8,907 bases of DNA from an uncultured Eubacteriales bacterium (GTDB lineage Bacteria > Bacillota > Clostridia > Christensenellales > UBA1242): NCBI GenBank assembly GCA_902796285.1, contig CADBOH010000079.1, positions 1 through 8,907 on the forward strand. The letters run 5' to 3'. Below, piece after piece: positions 4,429 to 8,907 of this stretch. Below the pieces are notes generated by a model. It made no database searches. It was not told the DNA's origin and worked only from the letters and a program-made list of their open reading frames with translations. The position numbers and the translations under genes were made by a program. The stretch's first letter is position 1; every line of letters starts with the position of its first letter.

Positions 4429-5931
4429 TTACAAATATTCTCTATCTTTTACAAATTTTTGCTTACTTTTTCTTCTCTTAGCACGCTCTGCTCTAAATTT
4501 GTTAATTTGTTCTTGTTTAAATACTGCACTTTCTTCTGCCAAATTTTCCTTGACTACAAGCCACTTATATTTTCTGTTGCCAATAGCCATATCGTAGGAA
4601 AGTATAACCACACCCTGAAGCAGATAAACATAGTATGAGAAAAATCTCCATATAAGCAAAACCCAAATAAGAATTCCGCTAGATTCAGTGATATATCCTG
4701 CAGATTTAAATGTTTCTATTACTCCACCAAAGGCGGCTGTAAATGAAATTTCGTTTAATCCAGTACCACCAGGCATAGGGAAAAATGATGATGATAAATC
4801 AACAAGCACTGCCATAACCATAAGTTGAATATAGTATTCCCCACCCATATTTGGCACAAAAATACCAACTACAAAAAATGGGATTGAATATTTAAACACG
4901 TTCATTGCTAAATACAATGTAACCATTACGATAAAATCTTTTGGAGATTTTACATATTGTTTCATTACATCCTGAAAATCAGATATATACTTGGTTATCT
5001 TCTCATATTGCTTATCATAATTTTTGATTATCTTCATTTTATGAAGCAGTTTTAAAACGGCAACGACAAGTTTTTTACCAACAGTTTTGCACACAGAAAG
5101 GAATATGGTCACCGATAAAATAAGAAAGTTAAGCGAAAAACCTATAATACTCATGATAGACACAAAAGTACCATAACTTTTATCTACAAATGATATAATT
5201 AAGCAAGTTAAACTAATTATTACCCAACTAATTTGACTAAACACATATTTTGCAAGAGGTATTGAAAGTGATGTATGCAATGGCACACCTCTTGATTTTA
5301 AATATGTTATTTGAAAAGGTTGTCCACCTGTTGCCATAGGTGTAACGTTATCATAATACTTACCTATTTGTGTGACTTTATATGCAGTGCCAAACCTCCA
5401 CTTGCCAACAGATTGCTTTAATAAATAACTTATGCCAGCGGATTCAATTACAATACACCCAACAAACAACGCAACTGCTATAAGTAGTTGAATGATATCA
5501 AGTTTGACGTTTGTAAGCGAAACAAATTTTTCTTTGGAAATTTGATAAAATAAAATCCCGCCAACAACCGCTATATTAAGCACAAAGAAAACCAGATTAA
5601 TGATTTTACTTTTCTTACTATTTTGCTTTGACATAGTTTGTTCAGCTTCATCAAGTTTTCTTTTTTGATCATCATCACTTGCTTGTGCTACTTTCTGTTT
5701 TTCTTCTTTTATTTTTTTTGATGGCTCGTCTTTTTTAGCATTCTTTACAGAGTCTTCGTCAACCAAGTTATTTGCAGGTTCAACCATCAACTCTTTATCT
5801 GCATCAACTATTATTTCTTCCTTATTATTCACAGGCAAAAAGTCATCGATATTTGATTGTACCAAAAAAGTATCATCACTAAATGAAGAAACTTTTTTTC
5901 TTTTTCTCGCCTGTTTTGAAGTATCCACCAT
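4429..5931 (-). CDS. Flippase-like integral membrane protein (LPG synthase TM domain / UPF0104 family)
   Basis: The family (N-terminal domain of MprF, also YbhN/AglD-like) comprises multi-span proteins that flip or modify membrane lipids. This 500-residue member has a charged, mostly cytoplasmic N-terminal extension of about 108 residues, then about eight hydrophobic spans between 110 and 447. Conserved motifs are TPMATGGQPFQITYLKSRGVP (197-217) and FFPMPGGTGLNEISFTAAFG (383-402), then WRFFSYYVYLLQG (428-440). The cytoplasmic aminoacyl-transferase domain of full MprF is absent, so it should not make lysyl-phosphatidylglycerol by itself; lipid or polyprenol-linked substrate transport is likelier. 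The C-terminal 50 residues are very basic (RAERAKRRKSKQK). No Shine-Dalgarno sequence precedes the start; the promoter lies 8 nt away. It heads a likely transcript with the next three genes. Confidence 0.88.
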   Translation of the reverse strand: MVDTSKQARKRKKVSSFSDDTFLVQSNIDDFLPVNNKEEIIVDADKELMVEPANNLVDEDSVKNAKKDEPSKKIKEEKQKVAQASDDDQKRKLDEAEQTMSKQNSKKSKIINLVFFVLNIAVVGGILFYQISKEKFVSLTNVKLDIIQLLIAVALFVGCIVIESAGISYLLKQSVGKWRFGTAYKVTQIGKYYDNVTPMATGGQPFQITYLKSRGVPLHTSLSIPLAKYVFSQISWVIISLTCLIISFVDKSYGTFVSIMSIIGFSLNFLILSVTIFLSVCKTVGKKLVVAVLKLLHKMKIIKNYDKQYEKITKYISDFQDVMKQYVKSPKDFIVMVTLYLAMNVFKYSIPFFVVGIFVPNMGGEYYIQLMVMAVLVDLSSSFFPMPGGTGLNEISFTAAFGGVIETFKSAGYITESSGILIWVLLIWRFFSYYVYLLQGVVILSYDMAIGNRKYKWLVVKENLAEESAVFKQEQINKFRAERAKRRKSKQKFVKDREYL

Positions 5932-5939
5932 AAAAATAT

Positions 5940-5967
5940 ATTATCAAAAAAAGAAAGCATTTGTCAA
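5940..5967 (-). promoter_or_regulatory. Flippase-gene promoter nested in the upstream terminator, probably leaderless
   Basis: Minus-strand TTGACA (5967-5962, perfect -35), 16-nt spacer, GATAAT (5945-5940, 5 of 6). The -35 lies in the terminator loop and the spacer is its 3' stem arm plus U-run. Only 8 nt separate the -10 from ATG 5931, so the RNA would begin at or within about 2 nt of the start codon. Confidence 0.65.
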
Positions 5968-5987
5968 GATAAAGGCTTTCTTTTTTT
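5946..5987 (-). terminator. Terminator after the parvulin-like lipoprotein gene
   Basis: Perfect 13-nt arms at 5946-5958 (seven A, then GAAAGC) and 5975-5987 (GCTTTC, then seven T) flank a 16-nt loop. Both directions give a stem followed by a U-run, but the only gene ending here is the lipoprotein gene on the minus strand (stop at 6019-6017). Confidence 0.85.
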
Positions 5988-6016
5988 AATATTTGCAATT
6001 ATTTTATAAATAATAC

Positions 6017-7741
6017 TTAGTTGCTTAAATTTGAGTACCTACCTGAATATTCTACAATATTGTATTGTTCTCTCATGAAATTCATGTTTGCATTTTCGTA
6101 AACGCTAAAGTTGTCAGTGTAAATTTCATCATAGAGAACATCAAAATATGTTTTATCAACAAGCAAGTTAACTCTGGTTGAATATAAAGTTTCAATAGCT
6201 TCATCATTAAGTTCAAAGCCAGAATTAATACCGTCAAACAAGTTAGTGCAAGCACCAGTATAAATCAAAAGATGCAATCCATATTCAGTTCTAACTAAGG
6301 CAGAAACATCACCGATTTCGCCTCGTCCACCGTCATATAATGCAAGTCCAGCTTCGTTAAATGCTTCAACAAAATTTGAAACAGCGTTTCCATCTTTATC
6401 AACACCGATAACATAGTTGTTTGTAGCATTAAACATACCAGGATCTTCGTTATACATATAGATGTATTCGTTTATGGTATCACCCACTTTGTTTATACCC
6501 TCTAATTTTGCTGACTCAAGGGCTTGACTAAGTTGTTGACAAACCTCTTCAACAGTCAAATCACTTTCTACAGCATCGTAGTTTCCTGTCTCAGAATTAT
6601 ACTCTCTTGTAACATGTGCTACTTTGGAATATAACTCATTAAGATCGGCTTGGTAATCTGTATATGAATATCCACCATCATGTGCATCATATTTAGCTTT
6701 TATTCTCTTATATTCTTTTTCTTGATTTTCATCAAACTTAAATAAAATATTTGCTACGGTAAAGAATTTGGTAGTATCGCTATCGTTTATGAAATAATAA
6801 ACATCATTTGGCGCACTTTGAACATTTGAAACATAATTTGAATCTTTTTCAATCACATATTGTGTGTAAGATGCCCTTGCCTTACTAGCATATAACCCAA
6901 CTATTTGTGAGGCAGAAACAGCTGATACGCCCTCAACATTTTTGTTTAAATTTGTGTATTTGCTAATTAAGTAATTTTCAAGTAAAACATTGTAAATTCT
7001 TTTAATTTCTCTTTCAAACACACTCTTTTGATCTCTTGACAAATTTTGTCCGTTTTCTGAAAGTCTCAAATCTCTAAAATATCTATCAAATGCGCGTTTA
7101 TAGTTATTATTTGATAACATATCAATCAGGCTTTCATAAATAGAATTAAAGTTGTTTTCGTTGTAAATATCCTTTGCGTATTGATAGGTAAATCCATTCA
7201 TCAAATCGTCGGTTTGATTCTTTTTAATAACATGATATCCATCAGCATCTTGACCTAACTCTGCATTTTTTGTGTATCCATTAAATTTAATCACATCGCT
7301 ATCAGTGCTGCTAGACTCATCTGTTTTAACAAGATCGTTGTAATATGAATTTAAATTGTCTTTTATTGTATCTAATGTTTGCTCAAAAAGATATGTTTTT
7401 TCTTTTTCACTTAATCCAGCTTCATTTTCACCCACATTAAACTCTTTTCTTGCAGCAAGGTAAACAATCTTTCTGTTTTCAAGTCTTTCAATTGTCATTT
7501 TCATAGCATCTTGCTGTGAATAGTTGTAGTATTGAACATAATTGTAACCATAGCTTTGATAACTTTGCAAGAATTCTCTTTTTGTGATCTCTGCCCTTTC
7601 CTTAGTTTCTTTATTCTCAACAACTGCAACAACCTGATTGTAGTATCTATCGTAGTTTGTTTCAACCAAAGAACAGCCTGTTAACACAGACATACATAAA
7701 AACATTAAGCACAAAACTAAACCTGTTATTTTACCTTTCAT
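6017..7741 (-). CDS. Lipoprotein with divergent parvulin (PrsA/PpiC-type) domain
   Basis: PrsA-type lipoproteins fold secreted proteins outside the membrane using a parvulin prolyl isomerase domain. This 574-residue protein has signal peptide 1-22 with lipobox LTGC (C23). A helical, Tyr/Asn-rich N-terminal region (about 45-290) resembles the SurA/PrsA chaperone part, including a typical LENRKIVYLAARKE helix (87-100). The parvulin portion begins at FTVANILFKF (327-336) and ends with FVEAFNEAGLALYDGGRGEIGDVSALVRTEYGLHLLIY read in pieces: FVEAFNEAG (457-465), GEIGDVS (474-480), TEYGLHLLIY (485-494). Two oddities: the usual HIL histidine at the domain start is Asn331, and about 70 extra residues separate the halves, so isomerase activity is doubtful. 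It is longer than PrsA (about 300). Its position after mfd matches clostridial PrsA-like genes. GGAG 5 nt before ATG supports the start. Confidence 0.85.
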   Translation of the reverse strand: MKGKITGLVLCLMFLCMSVLTGCSLVETNYDRYYNQVVAVVENKETKERAEITKREFLQSYQSYGYNYVQYYNYSQQDAMKMTIERLENRKIVYLAARKEFNVGENEAGLSEKEKTYLFEQTLDTIKDNLNSYYNDLVKTDESSSTDSDVIKFNGYTKNAELGQDADGYHVIKKNQTDDLMNGFTYQYAKDIYNENNFNSIYESLIDMLSNNNYKRAFDRYFRDLRLSENGQNLSRDQKSVFEREIKRIYNVLLENYLISKYTNLNKNVEGVSAVSASQIVGLYASKARASYTQYVIEKDSNYVSNVQSAPNDVYYFINDSDTTKFFTVANILFKFDENQEKEYKRIKAKYDAHDGGYSYTDYQADLNELYSKVAHVTREYNSETGNYDAVESDLTVEEVCQQLSQALESAKLEGINKVGDTINEYIYMYNEDPGMFNATNNYVIGVDKDGNAVSNFVEAFNEAGLALYDGGRGEIGDVSALVRTEYGLHLLIYTGACTNLFDGINSGFELNDEAIETLYSTRVNLLVDKTYFDVLYDEIYTDNFSVYENANMNFMREQYNIVEYSGRYSNLSN

Positions 7742-7792
7742 AATATCTCCATCAAGTAATTATAACCAAAATAATATTGCCATAATCAACAG

Positions 7793-7807
7793 ATTATAAC
7801 ACATCTA
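7793..7807 (-). promoter_or_regulatory. Second promoter candidate, 15-nt block shared with acpP promoter
   Basis: The 15-nt minus-strand block TAGATGTGTTATAAT contains an extended -10 (TGTTATAAT, 7801-7793) and is identical to the block at the acpP promoter (2221-2207). No good -35 lies 17 nt upstream. It would start transcription about 45 nt before the lipoprotein ATG. A further TATAAT at 7764-7759 lacks an extended element and has no well-placed -35. Confidence 0.45.
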
Positions 7808-7813
7808 CACATG

Positions 7814-7843
7814 AGTATAACATACTTTAATATAAAATTTCAA
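7814..7843 (-). promoter_or_regulatory. Promoter of the parvulin-like lipoprotein gene
   Basis: Minus-strand TTGAAA (7843-7838, 5 of 6), 18-nt spacer, TATACT (7819-7814, 5 of 6) preceded by TGT, an extended -10. It lies in the 139-nt gap after mfd, whose remaining sequence is plain AT-rich DNA without an obvious terminator, so readthrough from mfd is also possible. Confidence 0.55.
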
Positions 7844-7880
7844 ATAAAAATAAAACAATTTGAAAATAAAATTCAATATT

Positions 7881-8907
7881 TTAGTGTTCAAGGGCAGAAT
7901 CTTTTAAAAAACTAATAACACTTTTCACCTTATCACGCACACTTCCAGCGTTTTCAAATTTAATTTTAACTTGGCTGTCAAATGTCAATTTGCAGTTATG
8001 CTTTTGTAAATTATTTGACAAACTTTGTTCTATAATTTCTTCTTGCTTCTTTAACACTATCATGCAATCTTCTTTGTTTATTCTAATTCTGTCTATATTA
8101 AAATTGCTAGCAAGATTTCTCATATAAGCAAGCATGCATAAGTTAGAAATTTCTTCGGGTACCTGCCCATATCCATCATTAAGAGATGTTAAAATATCAT
8201 CAATGTCTTCTTGTGATGATATTTCCCCTATTTTTGCATAGTAAACCATCCTCTGCTCGCTATCACTTATATAGTCTTCACTGATGTATGCGCTAAGAGA
8301 AACTTCAAGTTTAACATCATTTTTAAGTTTAACTTTTTCACCACGAATTTCTTTTACTTCTTCGTCAAGAAGTTTCACATACATATCATATCCAACTTTT
8401 GCGATGTGCCCATGCTGTTCTTTCCCAAAAATATTGCCGGCCCCTCTAATTTCAAGGTCACGCATTGCAATTTTAAATCCACTACCAAGTTCACTAAAAG
8501 CTTTTATGGCTTCAAGGCGCTTGTATGCATCCTCTGTGAGAACTTTGTCTTTCTCATAAGTTAAATATGCATAACTTAATTTATCGCTTCTTCCAATTCT
8601 ACCCCTAAGTTGATAAAGTTGGCTAAGCCCAAGCCTATCTGCATTTATAATGACCATTGTATTAGCAGATGGTAAATTGATGCCATTTTCAATTAGCGTA
8701 GTTGAAATAAACACGTCAAATTCACCATTATAAAGTCGGTTTATTACATTTTCGAGCGTCTTCTCATTCATTTGCCCGTGTGCCACGCCAACTCTAATGT
8801 TTGGCAAAAGATTTTTAACGTAAGAAGCAAACTCATCAATCGTTTCAACTCTGTTATACACAACAAAAGCCTGCCCACCTCTTGCAATTTCTCTTGACAA
8901 AACATCT
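7881..8907 (-). CDS. mfd: Transcription-repair coupling factor Mfd, C-terminal 341 residues (5' end outside window)
   Basis: Mfd removes RNA polymerase stalled at DNA lesions by ATP-driven translocation and recruits UvrA. Visible is the second RecA-like domain, with ARGGQAFVVYNRVE, then VAHGQMNEKTLE (motif IV region), STTLIENGINLPSANT (motif V) and QLYQLRGRIGRS (motif VI with the arginine finger). It is followed by the translocation-in-repair region (RLEAIKAFSELGSGFKIAMRDLEIRGAGNIFG, seen in two pieces) and the C-terminal D7 domain from about 130 residues before the end. The frame is open through base 8906, so the gene continues upstream; the TTG at 8900 is an internal leucine codon, not a start. 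A complete Mfd is about 1,150 residues, so roughly 30 percent is present. The nearest downstream gene is the parvulin-like lipoprotein, a common clostridial neighbour. Confidence 0.97.
   Translation of the reverse strand, partial: DVLSREIARGGQAFVVYNRVETIDEFASYVKNLLPNIRVGVAHGQMNEKTLENVINRLYNGEFDVFISTTLIENGINLPSANTMVIINADRLGLSQLYQLRGRIGRSDKLSYAYLTYEKDKVLTEDAYKRLEAIKAFSELGSGFKIAMRDLEIRGAGNIFGKEQHGHIAKVGYDMYVKLLDEEVKEIRGEKVKLKNDVKLEVSLSAYISEDYISDSEQRMVYYAKIGEISSQEDIDDILTSLNDGYGQVPEEISNLCMLAYMRNLASNFNIDRIRINKEDCMIVLKKQEEIIEQSLSNNLQKHNCKLTFDSQVKIKFENAGSVRDKVKSVISFLKDSALEH

Noticed and set aside
4407..4439. Direct repeat ACAAATATT (4407 and 4431) and near-palindrome ACAAATATTTTGT
   Set aside because: Short AT-rich words recur by chance in this composition, and no regulator or symmetry supports an operator.
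4411..4440. GAATATT-N15-CAAAATAT as a sigma-E promoter of the TasA-like gene
   Set aside because: The -35 is perfect, but the -10 matches only 5 of 8 and ends 4 nt before the ATG, so transcription would start inside the gene. The -35 also codes for the last flippase residues.
7881..8900. Taking TTG 8900 as the start of a short helicase gene
   Set aside because: The frame stays open to base 8906 and encodes the middle of a conserved Mfd motif, so the gene is simply cut by the window edge.
1..8907. Mobile element, CRISPR array, phage or toxin-antitoxin system
   Set aside because: I saw no terminal repeats, transposase or integrase motifs, spaced direct repeats or paired small toxin-like genes. 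Gene content is chromosomal and compositionally even.

Overview
The window is AT-rich, and every gene I can support lies on the minus strand, so transcription runs from high to low coordinates. SpoIIQ- and SpoIIID-type sporulation proteins, strong GGAGG ribosome binding sites, diderm-free envelope genes (lipoproteins, an MprF-type membrane domain) and TGA used as a stop (185-aa gene) point to an endospore-forming, low-GC Firmicute using the standard bacterial code. A clostridial or related uncultured gut-type lineage is likely, but the species cannot be named from this sequence.

Layout in the direction of transcription. (1) 8907-7881: C-terminal part of Mfd, the transcription-repair coupling factor. 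(2) 7741-6017: a large lipoprotein with a divergent parvulin (PrsA-type) domain, behind its own promoter region and followed by a terminator. (3) 5931-4429: a flippase-like membrane protein (MprF N-terminal-domain family) with long charged tails. Its promoter sits inside the preceding terminator. (4) 4406-2917: three small envelope genes, namely a TasA/camelysin-like single-span protein, a tail-anchored PQRP-repeat protein and a short secreted protein whose end may resemble YwmB. (5) 2844-2281: SpoIIQ-type M23 protein with its own terminator. (6) 2186-1950: acyl carrier protein AcpP with a very clear promoter and terminator. (7) 1776-1522: SpoIIID. (8) 1454-798: an unrecognised lipoprotein. 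(9) 741-1: the N-terminal two thirds of the GTPase HflX, running off the window.

Functional reading. Mfd, AcpP and HflX are housekeeping genes. Between them sits a block of envelope and sporulation genes. SpoIIQ is the forespore half of the engulfment channel and SpoIIID is the mother-cell regulator. The order short secreted protein - spoIIQ - acpP - spoIIID recalls the Bacillus/Clostridium ywmB-murA-spoIID-spoIIQ-spoIIID neighbourhood, condensed and with acpP inserted. This is inference.

The most unusual features are in expression control. hflX and the flippase gene have -10 boxes only 6-8 nt before the start codon and no Shine-Dalgarno sequence, so both look leaderless. One promoter is nested in a terminator. 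The spoIIQ 3' UTR carries an 8-nt exact complement of the acpP ribosome binding site. No tRNA, rRNA, CRISPR array, insertion sequence or phage gene was seen. No gene-free stretch exceeds 300 bases; the longest are 1777-1949 and 7742-7880, both described below.
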